Part shown: positions 48,819 to 59,613 of the stretch, one piece after another | How the letters are laid out: the number at the start of each line of letters is the position of its first letter | How positions within the stretch are numbered: position 1 is the first letter of the stretch | Assembly (NCBI GenBank): GCA_018466975.1 | Contig: CM031557.1 | Span: 992,001 to 1,056,000 of the forward strand | Direction: 5' to 3' | DNA from: Sparassis latifolia | Lineage: Eukaryota > Basidiomycota > Agaricomycetes > Polyporales > Sparassidaceae | Length of the DNA stretch: 64,000 bases | Program-made: the position numbers and the translations under genes | Notes under the pieces: generated by a model | What the model saw: the letters and a program-made list of their open reading frames with translations, nothing else | Databases searched by the model: none | Told to the model about the DNA's origin: nothing

Positions 48819-49826
48819 ATGTCTGCAAAAGTGTGGCTCATAACTGGCACGAGCTCCGGAATAGGCCTTGCCCTTGTTCAGCATGTCCTTGCCCAAGGGG
48901 ACAAGGTGGGAACGTCTGATATGTCTTGAAAGAGGATCCTGATATATTCTGCCCTAGGTCATTGCCACTGTCAGGTCCATGTCCAAATATCCCGAGGAGC
49001 TGAAGGGTGCGGAGCCCCTCGTCCTCGATCTCGGCGCTCCCGACTCCGAGATCCGTAAGGTTGGCGAGGCGGCATTGAAGGTATATGGTCGGATCGACGT
49101 CTTGGTCAATAATGCTGGCTATGGCTTCCTCGGGCCAGTAGAGGAGCTGAAGTAAGCAACCAGCTCGAGATCCACAAGCTATCACTCACCGCTAGTTACA
49201 AATAGTATGGAAGGCGTACGAGCGCAGTTCCAGACGAACGTGTTCGGGACGATTGTCCTGACGCAGTCCCTGCTGCCCCATTTCCGAGCACGGAAGACAG
49301 GTTACATCTTCAATCTGTCCTCCGCCGCGGCTTATTGGAACTACCCGTGCTTTGGAGCGTATGCCGCTTCCAAGGCTGCGCTCGACGCGTTCTCCGAGTC
49401 GCTCAGTCGGGAGGTCGAGCCGTATAACATCCGCGTCATCGTCATCCTCCCTGGATACTTTCCCACCAACATCTTCGCCAAGGCACAGTCGACCGAGCGG
49501 CTGAGCACGGTGTACACGGACCCGAAGCAAGGATATAAATTCGTCGAGACATTGCAGCAGAGGCGCCAAGAGAGTGGACAGTTCGGCGACTTGGTCAAGT
49601 TCGCGCAGCGGACGTATGAGATCGTGCACGGCGTAGGGATGGGGAGGGTTTGGTGGAGAGCCAGGGTGGGAAGCGGGAGTGGATGCGTCTGCCGCTGGGC
49701 ACTGACTGCGGTGAGCTGATGCTTGCTAAGATTAATACCGTGAAGGAGAACGTTGAGATGTTTGAGGCGATATGGAGGTCGACGGATGTAGATTTGGAGA
49801 GACTGAAGGATTTCGCCCAAGCTTGA
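48819..49826 (+). CDS. Short-chain dehydrogenase/reductase (SDR), classical type
   Basis: NAD(P)(H)-dependent oxidoreductase; substrate unknown. Exons are 48819-48905, 48958-49151 and 49206 onwards (introns of 52 and 54 bases). It has the cofactor-binding TGTSSGIG motif at residues ~9-16, VLVNNAGYG, and the catalytic Ser (NLSSAAAYW) and Tyr-x-x-x-Lys (AYAASKAALDAF). The raw frame runs off at 49719 after a shuffled tail. One extra G in the GGGG run at 49641-49644 restores GMGEGLVESQGGKREW and MRLPLGTDCGELM, typical of this fungal SDR group, with a stop at 49826. The length would be about 300 residues. A broken second copy follows at 50409. Confidence 0.85.
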
Positions 49827-50408
49827 GGCTGAAGTTCGTTTCAACAAAATTAACAATTTCAATTTCTAGCCATCATCACACTTCCTTGGGCCCTGGGGTG
49901 GATGTCGTGCTGGCCCTGAGTATGTACAATTTGGTTGTAAGAGAAGAACACAGTACTAGATTGTGTTGCGTACCGCTGACCAGACAATCCGAGTCAGAGG
50001 TAGAACTTTCTGAACAATTTCGACCGAATAATGTGCTCACGTGCATATGTCGGTCCCGTCACTCAACGGAAAGGAACTTCAGTTGAATATCAGAGAAGTG
50101 TCGACTACTTGCCGGTGCAGTGCTTCGCACAGCACGAGGCGACAATATATACATTGCACACTGGCATGCAAGCAGTTAACTGACCCTTTCAAGGTAGGCC
50201 ATTCTGTAGCCATACGGCCCTTTAGACAATGAGACGAGGAAGTCGTTCACTTCAATACCAATTACACAATGATGCCTAAAGTCTGGGTGATCACATGTGC
50301 AAATTGCATCACCAGCGTCTCCCTGCAAGGCGACAAGACGGAAATCGTGGACATAGTACGTGTTGTGGTAGCCTTGTAGCCTTGAAACTCTTGACTGCCA
50401 CATCGTAG
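49827..50408. other. Intergenic, no gene seen
   Basis: Spacer between the SDR gene and its relic copy; only short frames. Confidence 0.45.
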
Positions 50409-50570
50409 ATCGCCACAGCCAACTTGAAGTTCACTGAGCGCCTGAAAGCCACTGAGCTGTCCATCCTTGACCTCCACGGTCCCTACGGATAAGTCGACAT
50501 CTTCGTCAACAACGCCGAATTTGGCGTTATCGGTTAGCCCGTAGAAGAACTAGAGCAAGAGCGTCTGGTG
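50409..50570 (+). pseudogene. Relic of a second SDR gene
   Basis: One frame reads ERLKATELSILDLHGPYG, stop, VDIFVNNAEFGVIG, stop, PVEELEQE. This follows the SDR at 48819 through its EELKGAEPLVLDL, VDVLVNNAGYGFLGPVEEL region. Two in-frame stops occur, the NNAG Gly is changed to Glu, and neither the cofactor motif nor the catalytic Tyr/Lys is present. It is a decayed tandem duplicate. Confidence 0.8.
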
Positions 50571-51672
50571 TTCAGCGATGGCCCGATGCGCACTGCTTGG
50601 GACGCGGTGACGCGGCGCGCGGCAGGCGCGTCTGTCACGCCAGAATGTCACAACTGCCGCCCCCGACTCCCTCTCTCAGCCAATATTATGGGTGCAGTGG
50701 TCTTGCCACTCCGGGACCTTTCTCTCGGCCGGTCTGAATCACATTTATCTGGCTCCAGCGCTAACTTCATTTGCTTAGCATTCAAACAGATCGGCGAATT
50801 CCAAGTGCCTACAGACGATGCCAAATGGAAAAGACGATCTGGGTCCATGCGGGAGTTGAGTGCCATTGAAAATGTGATAGATGTAGCGGAACTGCTGGGT
50901 GCACTTTAGATGCTATGAACTGACCTTTTGTGCAGGGAAAATGGAAGATTACTGAAGGCTCATGGCAGTGTCGACCAGCAAGTATCAAGCCGGGAATACC
51001 AAGCATTCTGTTCTTTCTTGTTCATCTAAGGTTCAGTTTAGCACATTCAAGTAGCAGATGCGCCATCTAATGCAATCACCGAAATTTCCCCGATCCCCTC
51101 GCTTTACTCGGCGTAGCTCCAGTTACGCTGCGGAAGGAGTCCTTCCGGTATCATTCGTGAAGCTTATCTGGATGGTCGAACACAGCATTAATGCTGTTCT
51201 CTATCCTCACAGCTCTATGGATATGCTGATGGGATGACAGATCAATGGATCACTCTTCGAAGTGGAAGGGTTGAGTCCACTTAGGTGGTGATATCCACCC
51301 GATGCATTATGAGCGTTCACCACCTGGCAAACAGGTCCAAGTGTGCGGTACTCTCTTTCGGTGCCCAGTTAAGTACTGCTTTGAGGTTTTTCCTCCAACT
51401 TCCCTCCTCTGTTGTCTTTTCTCGGAGTGAATGGATTGGCGCTGTACGTAGAGTCCTGAGCTCCCAGTACTGGTCATTGCTATCATTTGTAACCTGATCA
51501 CAGTGTCTACTAAACCTTTTAATTGAGGCTAATTCGACATTCAGATTGACAACTTCCCTGAAAGTGTGACTCGGTATGTCATGAATATTCTGTCTTTGTT
51601 AGCATGCAATATTGACCATTGTTCTGCACGATGCTCAGTGCCCTTACAATTGCTCAGTAAGAGCTGCAGTCA
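50571..51672. other. Intergenic, no gene seen
   Basis: About 1.1 kb upstream of the F-box gene, without a recognisable frame. A short inverted pair (GGAGTCCTTCCGG and nearby complement-like words, about 51115-51150) is weak. Confidence 0.4.
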
Positions 51673-52903
51673 ATGGTGCCGAGGCTGCCACCTGAGTTGA
51701 TGGATTACATCATTGGCTTCTTATATGACGATAAGCTAACACTATACCGATGCGCCCTCACTTGTCGCGCGTGGCTCCCAGCTAGCTGTTACCATCTTTA
51801 CAGTGGCAATTTAGATCTGCGGTCCCATAGGCGTTTCTCAAATCTTGTGCAAGCGTCCAGGATTCCCCATGTAGCATTCTCTTTGCGCTCGGTGTACTCA
51901 GTGCAGCTGTTCGACTCAAAACTGGCGTGGGTACATCACTTCCCCTTTACCCTCGGACACATTTTCTCAGCCGTCCGGAAGTTGCGACTTTGCGACACAC
52001 ATTGGGATGTGGTCATCATGCATCCCCATACACTACTCGTCGGGTTCGCGCAGTTCGAATTTGTCACCGAGCTGGTGCTGTCGTACTGCAGGTTCCGGAA
52101 TTTTCGGCAATTCCAGCATCTCATCTGCGCTCTACCTCGACTGCAGGTCCTCACGATAGGCGGGCTGTCGTCGAGGAAGGCACCGCTCCCACACAATGTT
52201 ATGGCTTCGCGAATCCCTCCACTCACCCATATCTTGTTTTACAACTCTGACGATCTGCCGACAGCGTCGACCCTTCTCAAATGGCTGTCATACATATCGT
52301 CGAACCCGACTCTACGCTCGCTGTACTTCGATCTGCGACAGGGGTCGATTAGCCATATGGGCGATGTTCTGTCGGCCGTGGGGTCCAGCTTGGAGCATCT
52401 GGACCTCATCTTAGATGACTCTGGTTCTGCGCTCGATTGTAGGTGCCATAACCCGCATCCATATGATGGGGTAGTAACTCACGCTACTGGCAGTGCAACA
52501 ATTGAATGTGCATGGATGTACGGCGCTGCGCAAACTCACCCTCAGACATACGCGAGGAATCTCTCTAGCAGGTATTCTGCGTGCTATTCCGTCAGATACT
52601 CGAATTCACGAGATCGTGACCTTCATGACGCTGGGGAATGCCAAAGGAGAGTGGGAGTGCGCCAGTGATATCCTTGAGGAGGAGCAGTTTCGTGCTCTGA
52701 GCACGTTTATGCTAACCATCAACGACCGGTCCCTGACCGAGCAGGAGAAGTGCCACGTTTCGGACGTGTTTGACGTCTTGCGTCGTCGAGGCGTCACGCG
52801 TCAGGGTTGGCGTGTACTTCGATCGGCTCCTACTCTGACTATCAACTCCCTTTTGCCCAGTACCGCCGGGCTGAACACCATGACGCGGTTGCGTGGCCAG
52901 TAA
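51673..52903 (+). CDS. F-box protein, paralogue of the gene at 23.5 kb
   Basis: Predicted SCF ubiquitin-ligase adaptor. The F-box lies at residues ~4-45 (LPPELMDYIIGFLYDDKLTL, RCALTCRAWLPAS), followed by a Leu-rich, LRR-like region. Exons 51673-52438 and 52494-52903 join in phase 1 across a 55-base intron (GTAGGT...GGCAG), giving 391 residues with an intact frame. Exon structure, intron phase and N-terminal motif match the 23521-24785 gene; the proteins diverge strongly downstream, as is common in rapidly evolving F-box families. Confidence 0.8.
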
Positions 52904-53200
52904 CGACTTCTTCAAATTAGCCTTGTCTGGTTCTCTATCTCCCTCTTTATAACCACGCTCAACGCTCTGAAAGACATGGGCAAAAACTGAGTAATGTGTG
53001 TACTATGTTCTCGAAAAGAATCCCTGCTTGCTCGATTCCACACTAGGGAGCACTGCTCGGGCGACAAGCTGGGCGAGTTGCTTTTCGATGATTGTATGCC
53101 TGCGCAGCTCGGTGGGTACCTAGCGACTCCTTTCCTTCCACAATTTAAGAGCAACGTACAGAACAAGATCAGTTTCGCATGGAAAGATACTGATTCTTCG

Positions 53201-53300
53201 ACAGGTCTTCCCACTTTGGCGCTCGGACCTCCCCGCAGAACTGTTGGTCCTCATATTTGAGGCAATAGAAGATATGACGGACACCATTTGTCTTGCGATC
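53201..53300 (+). pseudogene. F-box remnant next to dispersed repeat B
   Basis: One frame reads LPAELLVLIFEAIEDMTDTI followed by CLAIIFSI, a clear F-box start. It has no good ATG and runs directly into the repeat at 53298, where the coding quality is lost. Confidence 0.55.
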
Positions 53301-53780
53301 ATTTTCTCCATCGGTCGGATGCGTTGTGCATTCTTGTATGCAGTAATGGATTTGACGTTTGCCGTATGCCAGTGTATAGAGCTATTTTTCGTATGTTTCT
53401 CATATCTCATTCTTCGCCCTTTACTCTCTTCAGTTCGGTCATCACCATTATTATCCTTTCCGAGTTCATCTGCTTTGAACCCACAAACTCTGCTTACACT
53501 TGCGCGCTACTTCTGTGCTGAATTATCCAGGTGTAGGGTGTCCGTCCGTCCCACAGCCCTGTCCAGATCCTCGACCTCTTCCCGACACACTAGTGTTTCC
53601 TCCAGCCATCCGGCGAATGCGTAGGTATCTCGCGGGTCGTTCGAGCAGCGCCAATGACTAGTGACTCACGGTGTCGTCTCGCATCACACTCTGTCCGACT
53701 AGTCTTGTCGCACTGATCGTAGATTGTGTGAGATCGTTTGTGGTATTGGTGTACTTTACATACAAGAATCATGAATCACC
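53298..53780 (+). repeat. Dispersed repeat, copy B
   Basis: Direct-orientation match to 47598-48140, 5.7 kb away. The two copies bracket the SDR gene, its relic and the F-box gene. Copy B lacks a ~50-base stretch present in copy A near 47970-48030. Confidence 0.75.
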
Positions 53781-54246
53781 ACCGATTCTTTTCAACCCAT
53801 TAGCCATATCCGCGCCGCTTTGCACAACTCGTACATGACGCAAAGACCGCCAACGAGATTTACAGCTCCGCAAGCGTCCACCTTACGTGGACAGCGGAAC
53901 CCTTGAAGACCCTTGAACCTTGAAGCTTGATCGCCAATTCGAGTCACGCAGTACAAATGCGAGTAAGAGTTATTCGGGATACTCGTTGCATTTTCCCGCT
54001 AGCGTCAGGCCGTGATGAGCGCACGCTACTGCGAGGACAGGAGACAATACACCATAAGTGATAGCGTACAAGTATAAGGTACAGTTGTATACCACTCCCG
54101 GTTTATGCTCTCAGCGCTTCCACTGCGGACATCCTCATCGGCTGCACCGCCAATCCATTCCGTCTCTCGCGCCCTAGGCTCGACCGTCGGCGGTGCACCG
54201 TCGGCGGCAGGGTCGAGGACGACGGCACTGTAGTGTATTAGGCCAT
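53781..54246. other. Intergenic, no gene seen
   Basis: Spacer downstream of repeat B and of the convergent AIG2-like gene; no coding frame. Confidence 0.5.
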
Positions 54247-54741
54247 CTATCCAACCATCTCCATCTCGCTGAAGATATCAAGCCAATCGTTCAGCCTTTC
54301 ATGTCGGAATTTCTCCAAATACCATTCCTTCCCCAGCTCTACCATCTCCGGCTGGCCAGCCCACACATATGCATCAGCCTCGATTTCCTTCCCCTCCCCG
54401 TTACCGTCACCAACCAAATGCACCTGCATTGCTGTCACTCTACACGCCTCGCCCTCAAAATCATCGACTTTCCGCCTCTGTGATGTGCTCTGCAGCCTCA
54501 GGAGCATTCCCTGCACCTCCCCGCCAGAGGCAGGGACGAGTGCGGGATAGTCACACCCACATAAGGGGGTGCGGACGAAGTCCTGAAGGCGCGCCGGCGC
54601 TGTAACGTCTTCGATGAGCGCGGTACGACGCGGGTCGCCGGTGAGGAGCCAGGCGAGGAGGGCCCTGCAGAGGAGGGTACCATAGAGAAAGAGCGGGCGT
54701 GGGGCGGGTTCGCCTTGTGGCAGGATTGGCGGTGCGGGCAT
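54247..54741 (-). CDS. AIG2-like / gamma-glutamylcyclotransferase-fold protein
   Basis: Single-exon minus-strand gene, 164 residues, with ATG at 54741. LFLYGTLL at residues ~17-24 is the hallmark nucleotide-independent loop of this fold (YGTL/YGSL). RTPLCGCDYPALVPASGGEV and VQGMLLRL follow, then VDDFEGEACRV, whose Glu is at the position of the catalytic acid in gamma-glutamylcyclotransferases and AIG2 proteins. The length is normal for the family. The substrate in fungi is not settled. The Tyr usually seen after the EGE motif is Cys here (EGEACRV), which may alter activity. Confidence 0.8.
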   Translation of the reverse strand: MPAPPILPQGEPAPRPLFLYGTLLCRALLAWLLTGDPRRTALIEDVTAPARLQDFVRTPLCGCDYPALVPASGGEVQGMLLRLQSTSQRRKVDDFEGEACRVTAMQVHLVGDGNGEGKEIEADAYVWAGQPEMVELGKEWYLEKFRHERLNDWLDIFSEMEMVG

Positions 54742-55597
54742 GGTGCTGCTTATCTAGTGTGATCAGTACGCACAAGGCCCCCACCTCGTAGGGAGCAGAT
54801 GGGACTTACAATTCCTCCGGCATGGCTCAACTCGACCAGCTCTGGAATATCACGGTGGGATGCTACGCGACCTCGGAGGCAGCATTCAAGCCGGTGAACG
54901 AGCACCGCCGCACAAAGGCCGATACTGCTGCAGTGCGCGCCGGCGCTGCAGACTTTGTTGAAGAGTGCTCCAGCTGTTGGATGATGAGGCCCAGCTAAAC
55001 CGGCGCAGTCACACTGGCCAGCGCTCCAGCGCTGAGCGCCCACCCAAAGAGGCAACTCTGCAAGAACAACTTGTACACCTTTGTTGACGCTTGGGATATG
55101 GCAGTCTGTGTGGGCGTATCGCCTCGTCCCTTCTGTATGGTAGTGATATCTTCAGGTGTGAGGAGGGAGGGAGGTATATTCCGGCTTGGGTCCCACTCTA
55201 GTTCTCATCGTCGCCATGCTTTCGTCAAGCAGCTTCCGCAGGCCCTCGTATTCGTTCTTTTATTTTCCATTCTTTGCACCCGCCAGCTACCCTGATTGTG
55301 CGGAGCACACGTAGAGGTCTGCGCAGGGCTCACTGTAGTGGGCGCCCGCGGTGGATGATGCGACACAGCAATGACATTCAACGCATGTCATAGTAAATGA
55401 ATGTCAGCGACAACAAGAGCAAAACGTGGATTAAAGGTAACGAGTGTCGATATACGCGATCAGCGAATCCATTCCAAATTCAAATGGTCCAGTAAAATAC
55501 CAGGGAATATAACGCAGCATAAGGTATCCACAGGCATTCAAGCCAACCATATTTACGCGTACCCACGTCGAAAATCTCGCCCTGACAAGTATGTCCG
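54742..55597. other. Intergenic, no gene seen
   Basis: Upstream of the AIG2-like gene and downstream of the BTB-CAP-Gly gene. No frame with a motif. Confidence 0.5.
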
Positions 55598-58500
55598 TCA
55601 TAGATCCGATCCTACAGCGTCGACCACATACAGCACCTGCTGCGGCCGCACGAACAGCCCTCTCGATTCCGACGTCGACATGTCCGACACCGCAGGCGAC
55701 GCGCTTCGCAGTCTTTTCGCTCGCTCGATGCTTAGCTGTTCGCCCTCCCGCTTCAGGCTGGTCTTCGGATCCCTGCCCAGGTTATTGACCCAGTCGATCC
55801 GCCGTCGGCGCGCAGCGCGCTCCTCGCCGAATTCCCACTCGGACTGACTCCCGCCGATATCGAAATACCGGATGCCGCCCCACGACCCGTCATTCCACTG
55901 CCGGCCATCCAGTTTCTCGCCTGGCCAGGTATCGTTCATCGGCACTTCCACCCCAACCCACGGGCCTGCCTCGCCCTCTACCTCACCGATGTAGCGGGCA
56001 TATGCACGGAACCGTGCCTTCTTCGATGAGATGATGCATGGGATGCCAATATCCAACGTCGCACCACGAGGGACACCCATCGCTTCTCTTGCAAGAGCAT
56101 CACCCACCGAGGATTCCTTAATGGTGTCCGACGAACTCTTGCGTTTTAGCGATCCTCTGGCCGTAGACTGGCTGCTGGAAGAGGCGACGCTGGCTTGCTT
56201 CTCGTGGGAGGCGAGCGTAGTAGAGCGCGTCTTGCCCTTGATAGTCCCCATGCCCTCGTCCACGTCCACTTCGCCAGAAACCGAACGGCTGATGCTTTTC
56301 GGGGAGGAGGAAGTACTAGACGGTTTTTTGAGAAGGACCTTCTTCGCCGGGAAGGACGTTGTGGAGGTAGTGGATCGAATGGAAGCTGCAGACGACGTCC
56401 GTCTTGCTGCCGGGGCTAACTTCGTACGGTCAACAGGAGAAGAGGGAGGGCGCTTGCTCTTAACAGAGGGAGTAGTTGACTTGGTGATTGACGGTGGGCG
56501 TGGCTTAGCGATCCTGGGCGTTGAAGTGGCCGTCGTCCTCACACTAGCCGTGGACAACATTGATGTAGCAGAACCACGGCGAGGACGTGAGACGGAACTT
56601 GGCGTCACCTCCGACTTGGCGGTTTCAAACGTTGTCGATCCCTCGCTGGTGGCAGAGTGTGTGGACGAGGGACGAGAGAGACCTGACGGCGGGCGCAGTG
56701 TCGAAGGCCCAGCAACAGTCTTGCGAATCGTGGACACGGTGGAATGAGCCGACCTGACAGACGCAGTCGACTTCGGTCTAAAGATGTTGTCATGAGTAGA
56801 GGTGCTGCTGGAGATATTGCGCCGCCCAATAATTGAGGGTACGGTTGATTTGGGCGGCGGAGTTGGCGCCTTCACAGCATCGGAGTCCGCGGTACTTGAG
56901 CGTGCAGATGAGAGCGCGATCGAAGTTGTGGGAGTGAGCTTGGAGTCCGGTCGATGCCCGTGAGCGCGTCGCATTGCCACGGCAGTGCTAGTTCGGGATA
57001 TGGTAGAGTGCGTGCTTCGTGCCAAGGATCTGACTGAGGCAGCAGATGGTTTGACGTCGCCATTCTTTCTAATGATCGCCGTGCGCAGTGAGTGCATACT
57101 CCCGGTATCGTTCTCGTCTCCGCGAATCATGCTAGGTCGGAGGCCGCCTTTAGGTGTAGGTCCTCGTGGCGGCACCGAAGTAGATACGGGACTGAAGAGT
57201 TCCTCGACGTCGACTTCGATTTCTGTGGTTCACATGTCAGTATACATGTCACAGGTACAAACACGAAGCACACGGACCCTCAGCAATCTCTTTCGCCGCC
57301 CAGCTCTCCAAGGCATCGAATCCTCCCTCCTGCTTAACGCCGAGCCAGCGGCGGCGAAGCCAACGTAAAACATCCATCCGTACTTCGTCCACTTGCCTGC
57401 GGATGGGCGACGTCATCGGGAGCATGGTATTTTCCGGTTCGGTAGGCTGTGTTCGGAGGAGAATAGATGACACGAGTGTCTGGAGAGTAACATCAGACGA
57501 AGGCGGTATACTCAACAGAAACGGACTACAAACCTGATAGAGCATTGCGGCATTCTTCTCATTCATCCCTCGCCGTAGAGACTGCATGATGAGCTCCACC
57601 TGCTCCGCATGGTCGAAATTTGTGCCATTCGCCTCCATGATCTCGAGCCACTCCGGTTGCTCGAAACATTGGTCGGCCTGTGCACACAACACCTGGTCGA
57701 CGTGTTTGCGCGCAGCGATGATCATATCCCGTGAAACCTCTGCCCACGATTCGATGGTCGAGTTCAACTTGTTCAGGGCGACCTGCGCCGCGAACAAAAG
57801 GGGGAAGATGTTGATCGGCGTCGTCCGCTTCTCGAGGCCCTTGACAAGGCTGTCTCGCGTCTTCTGAGAGAGTCCCGCGAATTCAGACGTGCACCACCCC
57901 TCGCCAAATAGCCCCACAAGTGCGCGACGCGCGCCGCGCTCCAAATAAGCGTTCTTGACGTCATCGGTAACCGCAAATTCTAGCACTCGTGGCGCGCGTC
58001 GTGCGCACTGACGGCAGCGGCACCCGCCGGTGCCCCACTTACCCCCCGTTATGCACTCGTACTCCGAGAACTCGAGGAAGGCATGGAAGAGCCCGTGCAT
58101 CATCTCCTGGACGATGCGAGCCTGGATTTCGTCGTACAAAGTGTCCAAGGATAAATACGACGCAGATCGCATGATATGAAACGCCGTGTCGAGATCAAAT
58201 GTCCGATGTGAAAATACCAGTGTGCCGGTGTAAATGAACCCCAGAGTGAAATGCAGAGATGCGGGAGTGAAAGGCGGAGAGGGAAGTGTGAGAGTCAGTG
58301 GCTCGCCGGGCGTGGACTGAACCCCCCATGACAGTAATTGGGTATGGAAGTACGGAGACCGGGATACCAGAATGAATCGATGAGAGGAAAAGATAGCGGT
58401 CGCATTCTCGTGGTTCGACGAGGAGAAATTACCTGTCAAGGTAATTCGCACATCCGAGTACAAACGTGAGCGCCACATGAACACCAGGTCCTTGCGCAGC

Positions 58501-59416
58501 TTGTCAATCCGAGCATCCTCCCCGTCACCCTTTTCAAGGATCTCCGCGCTATCAAATAAAAACTCGAACGCCGCACCGAGACCTTTACCGGTATACAGGT
58601 ACTCGAGTTCGTTGGAAAACAGCGTCGGATTGATCGGGGTGGGCAAGCGAAGGAGAGCACCTGTGTTGGTCGATGGTGCAGGCGAGACGGCGCGAAACGG
58701 AGATGGAGAGCGGGAATGAGTAGAACGAAAGTCAAGTCCGAGACTAAGAGACAGAGCAGATTGCGCTGGAAGTGTGCCGGTGGGCGAAGAAGAATAAGGA
58801 AGCGGCGATGTCGCCGGAGGCGGTTTGAAGGAGAAGTAGCGTGCCTGAAAGGTAGGTGGTGCTCGTGCGTAGACGACAGCTGCAGTAACCGATGGTCAGT
58901 TCTTTGCACATGGACGCGAGAGTAAAATGGCATCGATTGTGTGGTCACCCGAGATTAATGTAAGAGGGTTATACGATGTCAGGATGGACACATATGCACT
59001 CAGTGGTGATCAGGGCAAGTCGGAAAGCGTCGCGAGAGACGCCATGATGCCCTGGTCCTCAGCGAATAGGGTCTCGTTTTAATATGCAAGACGTCTTGAA
59101 GCAGATCATCTGTCCTGCGACAGGGCTGCCGACTGTTGAAAGGAACTGGCCCTGCGACGCGTACCCTTCGAGATATAACACTGCAAGCACCACAAAGCCG
59201 CAGTGAATGAAGTAGACTCCTCTGAGACGAACCTTTGTGGCCCCAGATCTCTTCTACGCCTTTCGCTTTGTCCTTCTCATCAGCGAGCTCCCAGACGACG
59301 TCGGCGAAGCGATCCTTAGCGTGGACGAAGAGCGACTTGAGGTCATCCTGCCAGGTGACGGTTGAGTTGCGGGTAGCTTCTTGCAGCGCCGGGGGGGTCG
59401 TGCTGGATGGGGACAT
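55598..59416 (-). CDS. Tandem-BTB protein with C-terminal CAP-Gly domain
   Basis: Minus strand, three exons: 59416-59233, 58879-57278 and 57222-55598 (introns of 353 and 55 bases, both joined in phase 1), about 1136 residues. Residues ~20-165 look like a first BTB domain split by a Ser/Pro-rich insert: DDLKSLFVHAKDRFADVVWE, then HKAVVYARAPPTFQARYFSF, later LFSNELEYLYTG. A second BTB follows at ~195-330 (RLYSDVRITLTG, FSSHRFILVSRSPYFHTQLL, LGFIYTGTL), then a helical region. After ~600 comes a long Ser/Thr/Arg-rich basic linker. A CAP-Gly domain lies at ~985-1065 (ARYIGEVEGEAGPWVGVEVP and NDGSWGGIRYFDI, the GKNDG-type groove being WNDGS here). CAP-Gly domains bind the C-terminal tails of tubulin and EB proteins, and basic Ser-rich linkers often assist microtubule binding. 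A microtubule-linked BTB scaffold or Cullin-3 adaptor is inferred. Neither of the two long raw frames starts with ATG, which supports joining them. Confidence 0.75.
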
Positions 59417-59613
59417 GGCGGAAAGGGAGAAGAGGGGAAGCGGCGAGGAGGAGGAGAACGGTGAGGATATCAGGCAGCGAGCGACTCAAAAACGAGTCAA
59501 CACATCCATGAGGCTCTCTTACATAGACGCCCATAACCAATATTCGCCGCCGACGCTCAACGCATATAATTCGCGGTGAACTGCTTAAACCATATAACAT
59601 TTCTGCGTTGTGA
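59417..59613. promoter_or_regulatory. Short bidirectional promoter
   Basis: Only 197 bases separate the minus-strand start at 59416 from the plus-strand start at 59614, so the two genes must share this promoter region. It is rich in CTC/GAG words, with no clear TATA box. Confidence 0.6.

Noticed and set aside
56031..56747. 238-codon plus-strand open frame
   Set aside because: It is antisense to the Ser/Thr-rich linker of the BTB-CAP-Gly gene and follows from its codon composition.
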